64,000 nt of DNA from Wurfbainia villosa (GCA_025175895.1 CM046005.1:54728325-54792324), one strand, 5' to 3'. Positions 47,042-58,334 are shown, counted from the first letter of the stretch. Notes: a model not told the origin generated them from the sequence alone. A program made the numbers and translations.

Positions 47042-48164
47042 TGTTGGTACAGTGGGCACCTAAGTCGAACCTAAGTTTTGATTAAAGCAAACGATACAAA
47101 GTTAAGCCCATCTCACAAGCTAAATCGAGTGTGCAGAAAAGTGCTAAAGCTGGAGATGAAGGCTAGAGACACCCGGAGGAAGTCGCGGTGGTCCGGCGAC
47201 ACTCGAGTAACTTCGGAGGGAGCCGAAGGAATTGAGTGGGAGGCCAGAAGTGAGAACTACAAAGTAAGTATCAAGGTAAGCTCGTATGTGTGTGAGCGTA
47301 AGTGAGGTCGTATCCTCTTTACGGGGATGGTCTTAAGCGTAGATCCGACCAAAGACATCCCATGGATGGTCTAGGTCAAGATCGGACAGTCGACAGCTGT
47401 CGAAATTATGTTTTTGTTAAGCTAACTTGTGATTTCAGCAAGCATCAATTGATTGCCCACAAGAGCCACTCGACTGCCTAAAATCAGTCGACTGCTGAGT
47501 GTTGCGACTCGACTGGAACTGCCATCAGTCGATTGATGATGGCCATCAGTCGACTGATGGTCAAGGATCAACTTCGAGGAGTCAAGTCTTATCACCTCAT
47601 TCCAAGGAGCTTTGTGCCTATTTGTGATTGGTTGAAGACCCATTCGATGAGGGGCTCAAAAGCTATAAAAGGAGGGCTTCTCTAAGGGCTTTTCATCAAT
47701 TCAAAAAGCCTCCAAGTGCTTCCAATACGATACGACTCTCCAACATCCCTACGACGAAGCGCTGCTGAGACGATGACTAGAGATTCAACCTCCAACCTTT
47801 GAAGTCGTCGGTAACAAAAGTCTTAATTGTATTTTATTTTGCTTATCTTGTAAAGCTTTCATTATAGCGAGGAGAGGGGGAGTGTCCCTCTACCTCGAGC
47901 TTTTGTGATTTCGTGTATCCATTTAATTCCTATCTCCAACGAGGAGGAGTTCTTTAGTATTCTGCCCTCTGTGCGTGGTCAAGGACCACTAGGGCCTTAG
48001 AGTAGTAGCCTTCGGCTACGAACCAAGTAAAAACCCTCGTGTCTATTGTCTCTTTTGTTTTGAATTTATCTTCCGTTGTTTCTACTCGTGTTTTAATGAA
48101 CGAAGTCAAACGAAAGATTTTATCGCTATTCACCCCCCTTTCTAGCGATCCACTCGATCCAATA
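47042..48164 (+). repeat. SirC 3' LTR, uninterrupted reference copy
   Basis: This 1123-bp LTR begins TGTTGGTACAGTGGG and ends CGATCCAATA. It contains the TATA box at 47664-47672, GTCGAC palindromes at 47440-47565, and hairpins at 47975-47989 and 48005-48019. Confidence 0.93.
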
Positions 48165-48169
48165 GACTT

Positions 48170-49286
48170 GGAGACCCTGAATTACACCAGCAATTCGCCC
48201 TGAAAGCTCCTAAAGAGCCATGCTCCATCCTCCCTCCACGAGCTCCATTTAAAACTGCTGCTTGGGCTGGATTTCACCTATCAGTCGGCTGGTTGGGGCC
48301 ATTAGTCGACTGGTACCACTATTGTTGTGAGACAATGGCTAGATCCACGCTGGAAAAATCCAATGGATAGACCATCAGTTGATTGATCATATTCATCAGT
48401 CGACTGATAGAGCCTTCACTTGACTATTAACCCCAACAGTTGAGTCTGACTCTATTCTGTGCCTAAATTCTCGAGCTTCAATCGACTGATCACCAGATCA
48501 GTCGACTGATCAAGCAAGCAGTCGACTGCCAAAGGCTGGCAGTCGATTGCTAGGCTAATTCCCATAGTCAAACCCTAGTTGACTCTCACAAGTCGACTGC
48601 CAATAGGTCCCAGTCGATTGATACACCTCAAACATGAGGTTTTAACCCAAGTATGATGCCCTTATACTTGCTAGACCACTCGTAGCCTAGACCTAAGCCT
48701 TCTAGCCACCTCCGTTAGCCTCGCGTCTATCGGATCCCTCCAAGTCATCCATGACTTGTTCATCCATATGCTAGCCTTCAGGTGCTTCCATCGGCTATTG
48801 TCATGCTAACGATGTCTACACCGCCAAGGCACATTGGACTTAAGCTGCCAAGACTCCGCTTGGACTTTACGCCGCCAACTATTGGACTTATGCTGCCAAG
48901 ACTTCACCCTTGGACTTTACGCCGTCAATATTCCCCTTGGACTTTCCAAATGCCAAGACTCAAGTTTGGACTTTCCCTTGCCAACCCATGTTGGACTTTC
49001 CATGCCAAGACCCATGCTTGGACTTTCCTTTGGCAACCTATGTTGGACTTTCCCTTGCCAAGATCCATGCTTGGACTTTACATGCCAAGTACTCAAGACT
49101 TGGACTTTTCCCATGACAATGGTTAAACCATCGTCAAACATCAAATACTAACCTAGGTTGATTGCATCAGCAATCTCCCCAACACATGTCAGACATCAAT
49201 GTCAGACATCCATGTCAAACATCAAAACACTTACTCGAGTCAAACTCGAGTTCGACCAATCGTGACCTGGGCCGATTGCACCAATA
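48170..49286 (-). repeat. GagH 3' LTR, second piece
   Basis: It resumes with GGAGACCCTGAATTACACC, matching 53284 onward in the 5' LTR. It carries a cluster of GTCGAC palindromes (48295-48625) and tandem TTGGACTTT repeats (48824-49110). The element-proximal end is mutated, with TATTGGTGC on the minus strand where TGTTGGTGC is expected. Confidence 0.9.
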
Positions 49287-51119
49287 ATCTCCCCCTTTTT
49301 GACAGAAACATCAGTGAGTTAGTCCCCTAACTCAAATTCCCTTACCAATTATCCCAAATTGGTAACTCTAAAATTCTCCCCAATAATTCTCCCCCTTTTT
49401 GACTAACATCAAAAAAGTTCTCTCCAAGGAGGTCAATGTCTCATGTCCCAATGAGATCTTACAATCTCCCCCTTGATCCAAAAATACCTAGGATGTATAC
49501 AATCTTTCTAGTGATAAGTCCCATATCACTTAAGAAAGACACTCCTATGAACTCTCCTAATTTCCAAATTGGGTATCTCAAAATCCCTTTTCTCCCCCTC
49601 ATGAGGAAAAAATAACATCCATCATCCCATGATGGATAACTCCCCCTAAAGGCTTGCTCCCCCTTGACCATTGCACCAACAATGTCCTTGGGAAGTCCCT
49701 AAGCCAATAGGAACTCTAAACCATCAAAAATAAGGTTCAAAGTTCAACATTAAACTTTCCCATACCTTAAATTTGATACATCACCCTAACAACTCTCTTA
49801 ATCCATATCCAATGGATTTTCATCCTTTATAATGCTTCCCAAAGCATATCCTAGGGTTAGGAGTAGTTAGGGAACTTTACCGTAGTTGAAAACGGGCTAA
49901 ACAACCTTATTTTTCCCGAAATCAACATTGGTAGTCGACTTTATTAGGCATCAGTCGACTGTTGTGCCCATCAGTCGACTGCCAACAAGGTCAGTCGACT
50001 GATAACTGAAAAATCTGATTTTCAGTTATCAGAAATGAATTTTGAAAAAGCATAAGTAATTCTATGTATATCGAAAAATCATAAAAATTCATACGTATAT
50101 TACTTATAAGAAATACAATGGGTAAAAACTATTAGAAAAATATTTTACCCATAAAATAGCGAAATTGACACAAAGTTCAAAAGTGAAGAAAAACTTCAAT
50201 GTTTTAGCTCACTTTGTATCAACTTCATCAATGGTGATTGCTATCAAAAGATAGACTTCACCAAGGTTTTCTAAAATATTTTTGAAAACCTATATTGGAT
50301 CATGTTCTTTAGGCTTAGTGTACATGGCTTGAACATAAGATTTCCCAATGATCCACCAATGATATTAGATGAGTTTTAGTTCATCTAGATGCAAAAACTA
50401 TACACCTTGAACTCAACTCATATCCCAGCATATCACATGTATCTAGAGTGTATCAATACACATAAATGTCAATTAGATGTGAGATGTGGGTTTTGGTTTA
50501 TCTTAAACTAAGGCCTCATGCATTTTCTAAGGCAACACTACTTTATTCCCTTATAAATGGGACTTCAAGTCATGCCATTGTCCTTAACTCAATTTTAATC
50601 AAATTGAATGCATGAATGATTATGACATTAATGATGATATAAATAAACACATGCTCATAATCATGATGTCATGACATAAGATGAAATTTAAACATACATG
50701 ACATTTAACCTTAATCCTAAACATGATCATGACATATTAAATGATTGAAAGTAGATTTGATGTCATGGCATGTTATATGACAAATCAAGCATGGAAAATA
50801 AAATATAAGGTATATAATACCTAAATTTTAGTATTTGTTGCCATTTGTTATTATTAATCTCATTTTGCCATATTGTCAATTATTCCTAAAGTGTGCCAAA
50901 AACCCAAAATGGTACACTATGACTTCTAAACCTAAATTGTTACAATTTGATTAATTTATCAAACTTCTTAAATAATATTGGCACTTCCTAAAATCTTTTA
51001 GGATTAAGAATCAAACCTATTTCCAAGGTATCCATAACCTTGAAAATAACCTAAAGTGCCACCTTTACCATGGTTAGGTTAACTACCCATCCATTTAAAG
51101 TTGGCACTCCTAAACCCAT
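49287..51119 (-). other. GagH 3' non-coding region with about six polypurine-like tracts
   Basis: The tract at 49303-49287 abuts the LTR. Minus-strand GGGGGAG-like motifs recur near 49390, 49468, 49596, 49643 and 49660. Four GTCGAC palindromes lie at 49926-50010. From about 50030 to 51100 I see AT-rich sequence with no domain in any frame. There is no trace of pol. Confidence 0.75.
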
Positions 51120-52807
51120 CTAGGATGAATCGATCATGCTCCTAGGAACCCAAAACCTATTTGAGATCCTTGGGTTTACTAGGTATTCCTTAGGGATGAC
51201 CTCGCTAGATACCCTCCCAATGACCCTTCTAGGCTTGTTAGCCTTGGTCATTGTGGTCTTGCCTAGGTTAACTCTAGGGGTGACTCCCCTTGTAACCTTC
51301 TTAGTGGCTTCCCTAGGTTTCTTCGAAACTTTAGCCACTAGACACACACCTTGGTTACTCTTAGGGATAACTTCCCTAGTAACCTTGCTCTTCCTAGACC
51401 TAATTTGAGTTACATAATCAAATGGAACATTGTGATAGGTCTTTTTGGGCTTATGCTTGCCCTTGGATGGTTCTTGTTTCCTAGATCATTGACTTTGACT
51501 TCTAGACTCTAGACTTTGACCATTTGACCCTTTAATTGAATTTTGTATATTTCTAAGGGTCTTCTCTAATTTCTCAAGCCTTGACCTCAAGGCTTGATTT
51601 TCTAACTCTAATTGCCCAATTTTTGATTTTCCATTTGGTCTTTGGGCATTACCATTTCCTCTAGGCATATGGCTACCCTTCTTAGGGTTAATGCCTAAAT
51701 GATTTTCTATTTTCCTAATGCTTTCCTTAGGAAGAGTTTTTCTAGGGGCATTAGTCCCAAATTTCTCCTTATTTGAAATGTTTACACTTTTAACACCTAG
51801 ACAAAAATATTTGTTATTCCTAGCATGCTTTTCACGAGTAATGACAACATTATTAACATAACTCCTAGCATGCTTTTGCCTATAAATTAAAGTAGAAGCA
51901 TTATTGAATTTTACCTTAGGGTTTACCTTAGAGGCTCCCCTACATGTGTAGCTCCCTTTTGAGTCTTTTTCTCCCCCTTAGGGCATTGACTCCGGTAATA
52001 TTCCGCTTGTCGGCATTTGAAGCAAATCACTTGCTACTTGCTTTTGATTGTTAGGGGACCGACATCCTTGACCTTTTGAGCCGGTGGATTTTTCTTTACT
52101 CTTTTCGGACACTTACTCTTGTAGTACCCGGATTCCCTACACTCAAAACATATGATATGATTTTTATTACGAATTAAAATGTTTGAGTTACCTAGGGTGG
52201 TGGTAGGTGCCGGAGTTTAAGCTTCTTCATCTTGACCGAATGCGGAAGGCTCTTCTTGATGCTTCGGAGTGGAAGGTCTAATCTCCTCCCCCTCAATCCT
52301 AGAGGTGGAGGCTTCTTCCAATTCCACCTCTTCTTCCTCTTCCGATCGGGATCCGGATGTTGATTCCCTATCAACTTCCGAATCCTCACTTGCTTGTGAG
52401 GATGAAGATTCTTCTTCTTCGGGCTCCTCCTCTTCTTCTTGTTCTTGGACCGGTTGAGGGTTTTCGTGATATTTTTCCAATTCACTCTAAAGCTCCTTGG
52501 CATCAATGTAATCCCCTAGGCTACACAAGATGTCATTAGGAATCAAATCAAAAATAAATTTGACTACCTTCTTATTTTTCTCGAAGGCTTGGACTTGCTC
52601 TTCGATCCATCTCTTTTTCTTGAGGTATCCACCATTTGGTCCTCTTGGATAGCTAAATTCCTCCATCAAAATGGACCATTCTTCAAAATCCTTCATCATC
52701 AAGAAATCTTCAATTCTTGTCTTCCATTGCCTAAACCCTTCTTGTTCATAGAAGGTATATGGAATTGGAGTGTTGATGTCCCAACCCAATTGTTCTTCAA
52801 ATTCCAT
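51120..52807 (-). pseudogene. GagH gag with two zinc knuckles and coiled-coil tail (broken)
   Basis: The ATG at 52807 (MEFEEQLGWDIN) begins a gag with the gag-like segment EGFRQWKTRIEDFL. A TAG at 52489-52487 interrupts it; the same frame continues with an acidic, Ser-rich region to a TAA at 52219-52217. Beyond that, two knuckle-like boxes, CFECRESGYYKSKC and CFKCRQAEYYRSQC, both have Tyr where CCHC has His. A heptad-like stretch (QLELENQALRSRLEKLEKTL, about 51610-51550) and a C-terminus with FWVPRSMI near 51140 resemble the end of SirD gag. The product would be a particle protein. The whole gene is shorter and more diverged than SirD gag. Confidence 0.8.
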
Positions 52808-52856
52808 CTTCCCTCTAGCTTGCTCCCTCGGATGTGAAGCCGGTGAAGAGTGACCC

Positions 52857-52868
52857 GCTCTGATACCA
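52857..52868 (-). other. GagH primer-binding site (initiator-Met tRNA)
   Basis: The minus strand reads TGGTATCAGAGC, two bases inside the 5' LTR end. Confidence 0.95.
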
Positions 52869-52870
52869 AT

Positions 52871-54358
52871 TGTTAGGAACGTTGCACCCACTAGAGGGGG
52901 GGGGGTGAATAGCATTGTTGGCTTGTCGATGCTCGATGGAATTTGATCGCGTTCGTCTCTACAATACTTGTTAATGCAGCGAAATATATAATTACAAAAA
53001 TAAACACAAGAAAAAGAGACACAGCGATATAACATGGTTCGAAACTGAATGGTTCCTACTCCACGGATTGGGCTCGTAAGAGCCCTAGCGATGCACACAA
53101 CACTACTAAGTAATAATACTACTTCTCGACAACAAGTCGGAGGCGGAGAAACCTCTTACAACAATTCTTACAACAATAAGAAGTAAATGCAAGCTAATAC
53201 AAGTAAACTACACAAATACAAGTAAAGAAAACTTTACACAATGTGAACTTGAGCGCTTGCTTTTGGTTGCTTGAAGAGTAGCCTTGGAGACCCTGAATCA
53301 CACCAGCAATTCGCCCCAAAAGCTCCCAAAGAACCATGCTCCATCCTCCCTCCATGAGCTCCATTTAAAGCTGCTGCATGGGCTGGATTTCACATATTAG
53401 TTGATTGTCAGGACCATCAGTCAACTGGTGCCACTATTGTCATGAGACAACGACTAAATCTACGCTGGAAAAATCCAACGGATAAACCATCAGTCGACTG
53501 ATAGAGCCTTCACTCGACTGTTAACCCCAACAGTCGAGTCTGACTCCATTATATGCCCAAATTTTCAAGCATCAGTCCACTGATTGCCAGATCAGTCGAC
53601 TGATTAGGCAAGCAGTCGATTGCTAGGCCAATTCATACAGTCAAACCCTAGTTGACTCCCACAGTCGACTGCCCATAGGTACCAGTCGACTAATACACCT
53701 CAAACATGAGGTTTTAACCCAAGTATGGTGCCCCCATACTTGCTAAACCACCCATAGCCTAGACCTAAGCCTTCTAGCCACCTCCGTCAGCCTCGCACCT
53801 ATCGGATCCCTCCAAGTCATCCATGACTTGTTCATCCATATGCTAGCCTTTAGGTGCTTCCATCGGCTATTGTCATGCTAACGGTGTCTACACCGCCAAG
53901 ACACATTGGACTTACGCTACCAAGACTCCTCTTGGACTTTACGCCGCCAACCATTGAACTTATGCTGCCAAGACTTCACCCTTGGACTTTACGCCGCCAA
54001 TATTCCCCTTGGGCTTTCCAAATGCCAAGACTCAAGCTTGGACTTTCCCTTGCCAACCAATGTTGGACTTTCCATGCCAAGACCCATGCTTGGACTTTCC
54101 TTTGGCAACCCATGTTGGACTTTCCCTTGCCAAGACCCATGCTTGGACTTTACATGCCAAGTACTCAAGACTTGGACTTTTCCCATGACAATGGTCAAAC
54201 CATCGTCAAACATCAAATACTAACTTGGGTCAATTGCATCAGCAATCTCCTCAACACATGTCAGACATCAATGTCAGACATCAATGTCAAACATCAAAAC
54301 ACTTACTTGAGTCAAAATCGAGTTCGGTCAATCGTGACCTGGGCCGATTGCACCATCA
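52871..54358 (-). repeat. GagH 5' LTR
   Basis: This 1488-bp LTR pairs with 5525-5943 plus 48170-49286. On the plus strand it begins TGTTAGGAACG and ends GCACCATCA against the duplicated CAGGA. It has palindromes at 53400-53690 and TTGGACTTT repeats at 53896-54185. Confidence 0.93.
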
Positions 54359-55297
54359 CAGGAGATCAGGTTTACCCCTAGGTTCCTTGTATAAATCCAC
54401 TAAATCTTAGATACGAGGGTTGTCACCACTCGTATCGCCTAAGCACAACAGGTAGAAAAACAAATACGCATAGATATTGGTATAAACAATTTCCAATTGC
54501 AAATTCAAACTCAAAACAAAATTCAATTTGAAGCAACATGTCATGCGCACACAAGCTACTCCCTAATCCTAGAATCGAAGGAACTGCTCCATATATAGAA
54601 GAGGAGAATCACAAGGCATTTTCATGTTCGAATATATCAGAAATAAAATGCAAGAACAAGAGGTTACAATGCCGATGTGTCCTTCTCTCCGGTGTTAAAG
54701 AGCAGAACTTGGATCTCCGGTGGCATTCTTCCTCTCCGTTGTGAGTTCCCGAAGATTTTTAGGGCTTTGGTGTGCCATCCTAGCTGTCGTGCCTCTCCCC
54801 TAGGGGTTGGGAGCCCTAGGGTAGCTCCCTCGTGATCCCTGGGGTTTGGGGCGGAGCTTTCTTTATATAGACATCATGCCGGATCGCTGCGAAACCTAGA
54901 AAATAACCCACTCGTGTCGGAATCACGCAGCGCCACACGACCGTGTGTTTCCACATGGCCAGGCCATGTGTGGTGCACACGGCTGTGTTTCCACACAGCC
55001 AGGCCGTGTGTGGCGCTGGGGTGGCCAATTTCTCCCCTTGGACACGACCGTGTGTAGCCACACGCCCTGGTCGTGCCCCCTTCTGTCTCTAGCTGCAAAA
55101 TGCCATTCTTTTGCTCCAAAAGTGCACCTTTTCCCATGAAATGCTATCCTGCATGCAAAAGTACAAAGAGCAGATCTCCAAACCAGAAAATACGAAATGC
55201 ATGCAAAACAAGGTGACATATGCATGAAACTAACATAAAATGTAATGAGATGTGAGCGAAAACTACTCCTAAAACCCTATATGTTTTGCTCACATCA
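54359..55297 (-). repeat. GypJ Ty3/gypsy LTR, proximal piece
   Basis: It is the reverse complement of the first part of the GypK LTR. On the minus strand it starts TGATGTGAGCAAAACATATAG at 55297. A TATATAAAG box lies at 54869-54861 (minus). A palindrome-rich tandem array lies upstream of it at 54930-55075. GagH cuts the LTR at 54358. Short frames over the palindromes have no gene support. Confidence 0.85.
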
Positions 55298-56009
55298 TGC
55301 ATCATTCAAGGATTTTTCAACATTATTTTTAAGATATTTTTCTAGTTCTAAAAAATATTTTCCTTAACCGCTAAGTCTTTTTGATCTTAAACAGAGAGAA
55401 CAGGAGAGTTTGCGACAATATGTGCAGAGATTCACACAAGCAGCATAGGAAATTCCCGATATGAAATTTGGTATGATGGTAGGAGCCTTTACTCAGGGAC
55501 TTAGAGAGGGGGACTTCTTTAAATCTTTGTCTAAAAGACCTGATACAAGCTTTAATGATCTATTATCCCAGGCTGAGAAGTTTATTAATCTTGAAGATGC
55601 TCAGAAGTCTCGGCAAACTTCTCAGGATTTCAGAATAGTAGAAATGCTAGAAAGAAGGATTAAATGGATAAGACTTGCTTGACCTTCAGAGGACAGATCT
55701 TTGTATACTCCTCAGTTACAATATTCTAAGGAGAGAGCTATGAATATTTGTATGGAGCATCAGTTATTGAGAATACCCTTTGGAGATGATAGAGGGCCTA
55801 GGAGATTATCGACTCCTACTTTCTGTGTTTATCATCAGGAGTATGGCCATAATACTTAGAATTATCAGCAGTAAGACTTTGAGTTACAGGGAATTATGGG
55901 GACTCATCCCCATGTTCGAAATCTGATTGTGAATCCAGCTCCTTATCAGTGGGGGTTTGGAAGAAGAAATTATGGTAGAGGAAATCCGGGAAGACCTTTT
56001 ATAAACCGT
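55298..56009 (+). pseudogene. GypL: Ty3/gypsy gag fragment
   Basis: From about 55392 a frame reads ESLRQYVQRFTQAA, a TAG, then GAFTQGLREGDFFKSL and FNDLLSQAEKFINLEDAQK, which are hallmark segments of the retrotransposon gag domain of plant Ty3/gypsy elements. After a TGA at 55681 it continues with CVYHQEYGHNT, the CxxHxxxGHxT segment common downstream of gypsy gag. Both flanks are cut by gypsy LTRs: GypJ on the left and GypK on the right. It is the oldest recognisable sequence in the window by nesting. The parent element's ends are not visible. Confidence 0.8.
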
Positions 56010-57393
56010 TGATGTGAACAAAACATATAAGGTTTTAGGAGTAGTTTTTGCTCACATCCCATTGCATTTTATATTTGATTCTTGCATATTTCACTTTATT
56101 TTGCATGCATTTCCTATTTTCTGGTTCGGAGATCTGCTCTTTGTACTCTTGTGTGTAGGACAACATTCTACGGGGAAAATGACGCACTTTTGGAGCAAAA
56201 AGAAGACATTTGGCAGCTAGAACAGAAGGACACACACCCTGACTCTGCGAATCCACACAACTCATGCCCCAACGCCACACACATCCTGGTCATGTGAATT
56301 CACATGGTTGTGTGGCGTTGGGCAATTTTGACGCGATTCAGTTATTTTCCAGGTTTCGGGGAGATCCGGCCTGATGTCTATATAAAGGAAGCTACGCCCA
56401 AATCCTGGGGGGGGGGGGAGGAACGATGACCGGGACAACACTTTGACGCCCTAAAAATCTTTGGGAACTCACAATGGGGAGGAAGAAGGTCGCTCGAGGA
56501 TCAAGTTTTGCACATCAACGCCGGAGAGGAGAGCCAAAGTGCATTGTAATTCACGTTCTTTGCGCAGTTTACATTATTTCTATGAATTCTAATATGCTTT
56601 GTGTTTCTCTTCTCGTATTTATGGAGTAGATTCTCCTATTCTAGGATTAGGGAGTAGTTGGTGTGCGTAGAACATGTTATTTCAAATATATTTCTGTTCT
56701 TGAAATCATATTTACAATTGGTGATTATTTAGATCGATAGCTATTTATTTTGTTCTTCAATTTACTGTGTGAAGCCGCTACGAGGGGTGACAACCCTTGT
56801 ATCAAAGATTTAGGAGAATTAAGGAGGAACCTAGGGGTTGGCCTCATCTTTGATAATCGTAGATAGAAGGGTGTTATAGATTTGAAAATGGGACACATTC
56901 TGACTCATCATAGGGATTGAACCGGCATCCTCATACTGCCTATCCCATCCTAAAGACAGGGGTCGACCTGATATGGCAGAGATAGTTCCCGATAGATGCG
57001 AAGGCTCATCGGGGAAGTGTATGATATCCCTTTCACAAGACCATAGTTAGATTTCTAGATAATACCCAATTGATAGTGTGTTCTGCGACACACAAGCGAA
57101 ACCAAAATCCTAGAATTCCCTCAAAAGACTTGTAGCAATCCTTCTCTTCCTCCGTGTGACACCGTACTAGAGTTCGGGATGCTGACAACCCTCGCCATCA
57201 CAACCATTAGAATGAAACTCCGAACAATAACGTCCACTAAACCAATCGGTACTCAAATCTCAGTATCTATGTGATCTATAATCTTTTTATTACTTGATGA
57301 CATCCATGCACTTGCGGGTGTTGAGCGCGAGCGTGGGCTTCGAGTCCTCGACGATTCCCATCGCGAGATTTGAGGTCGCGTTCAAGAACATCA
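56010..57393 (+). repeat. GypK Ty3/gypsy 5' LTR
   Basis: This 1384-bp LTR begins TGATG and ends CATCA, a perfect terminal inverted repeat. It is the same family as GypJ in opposite orientation. TATATAAAGG lies at 56379-56388. A run of 11 G lies near 56408. The primer-binding site follows seven bases after its end. Confidence 0.85.
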
Positions 57394-57399
57394 AGTTTT

Positions 57400-57417
57400 T
57401 GGCGCTATTGCCGGGGA
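57400..57417 (+). other. GypK primer-binding site (Asp-tRNA type)
   Basis: TGGCGCTATTGCCGGGGA matches the TGGCGCCGTTGCCGGGGA-type site of plant Athila/Tat gypsy elements with two changes. It shows that this LTR is a 5' LTR in plus orientation. Confidence 0.85.
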
Positions 57418-58334
57418 CTATTGATTCAATATCAAATCGAAAGTGGACAGTTGGATCAGACCTAGTTTAGGTTTATTTCCCTAGTTTTTATTATTTTCTA
57501 GTTTAATTTGGTTCTAGTTTAGATTTTAGTTTTCTTCTAGCTTTAGTTATTTTCTAGCAGTTTTTCTTTTAGATTAATCATAGTTCTTGCAGCTTTAGTC
57601 TCTTGTTGTGGCACTGCTATTCCTTTGCTTATTCATATTTTCTTGTAGATAAACATGCATGCTTTTTCTCATGATTATGGTCAATTTAATTCTGTAAGTT
57701 TTGGTAACATTTATTGTGAGCATTGTGGTGAAACATGATATCATTAACGATTGTCCGGATATATTTGAACCTTCACAATTTGAACAAGGAGATGTCACCT
57801 ACAATTACAACCAGTGGCCACAAGATGATTCCTATTCATATAGTTATGACCCTGGCTACTTAAACCCTCAATATTGTCCGCCTAAATCCCAACTTGAGCA
57901 AATGATGGAAAATTTCATTCAAACGCAACAAGCGGCGAATACTAAATTTCGACGGTGACATTTAAAGACAAAGACTCGATATTGTTTCCCAAGTGAGAAT
58001 GAGAGCTATGAATCACCATGTGAAATTTATCCATAACCAAGTCCCCGCTTAGAAGCCTTGCTAGCCGATTTTACTAGGGAATGTGAGGAGAATAGTTGAC
58101 AATTTGCGAAGATTATGCAACGAGATCTAGCAAGAGAAGAAACCAAACGATGAGAAGGTGACTTTGATGACTGGATTACACATAATATGGCGGAGACTCA
58201 CTTTGAGCGAATGGATGAGGAAGATATAGATGACATAGGAAGTAAAGAAGGGCAATCCATGCAATCACCACTTGAAGGAGAATTTGAGGATTATATAATT
58301 GATACGTTAATCGAGGAGTGTATTATAGACGATT
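57418..58334 (+). pseudogene. GypK internal region with gag-tail remnant
   Basis: 57421-57640 is T-rich leader. Around 57710 a degenerate knuckle (CEHCGE, later DCP) precedes QYxNYNQWPQDDSYSYSYDPGYLNPQ and QLEQMMENFIQ. This arrangement resembles the segment after the zinc knuckle of Athila/Tat gag, where YNPGWRNHPNF-type sequence follows. A TGA ends the piece at 57958. From 57960 to 58334 only short acidic fragments are readable. The element is cut by GagI. Confidence 0.65.

Larger units (their letters stand above)
5944..48164 (+). mobile_element. SirC: Sirevirus-like Ty1/copia retrotransposon containing nested CopB and CopF
   Basis: This plus-strand element is flanked by GCCTT (5939-5943) and GACTT (48165-48169), a target-site duplication with one mismatch. 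Its own sequence is 5944-6223, 31452-34296 and 42888-48164. It has a 5' LTR split by CopB, a primer-binding site at 32239, gag, a gag-pol spacer split by CopF, pol from about 43260 to 46179, a 3' region with repeated polypurine motifs, and a 3' LTR. Nonsense codons, a small deletion and two altered active sites show it is dead. Protein similarity to SirD and the repeated GGGGGAG motifs before the 3' LTR support the Sirevirus assignment. Confidence 0.92.
5525..54358 (-). mobile_element. GagH: gag-only, Sirevirus-related LTR element, outermost shell of the nest
   Basis: This is a minus-strand element flanked by the perfect 5-bp duplication CAGGA (5520-5524 and 54359-54363). Its own sequence is 5525-5943 plus 48170-54358; the rest is SirC and the elements inside SirC. 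Reading leftwards it has a 5' LTR (54358-52871), primer-binding site, gag (52807 to about 51120), a 1.8-kb non-coding stretch with repeated polypurine motifs, and a 3' LTR split by SirC. I find no protease, integrase, reverse transcriptase or RNase H. The layout resembles the non-autonomous TR-GAG elements known from plants, which depend on an autonomous partner for pol. Naming it so is inference. Confidence 0.85.

Noticed and set aside
48782..49151. Overlapping frames around the TTGGACTTT repeats
   Set aside because: The same frames recur in every GagH-family LTR and follow the repeat period. There is no domain similarity.
49459..49671. Frames of about 70 residues in the GagH and GagI 3' regions
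   Set aside because: They overlap repeated polypurine tracts and are shared only as DNA. There is no domain.
54816..55225. Several overlapping frames of 80-100 residues
   Set aside because: They run across palindromic tandem repeats of the GypJ LTR in three frames at once. This is a composition effect, not genes.
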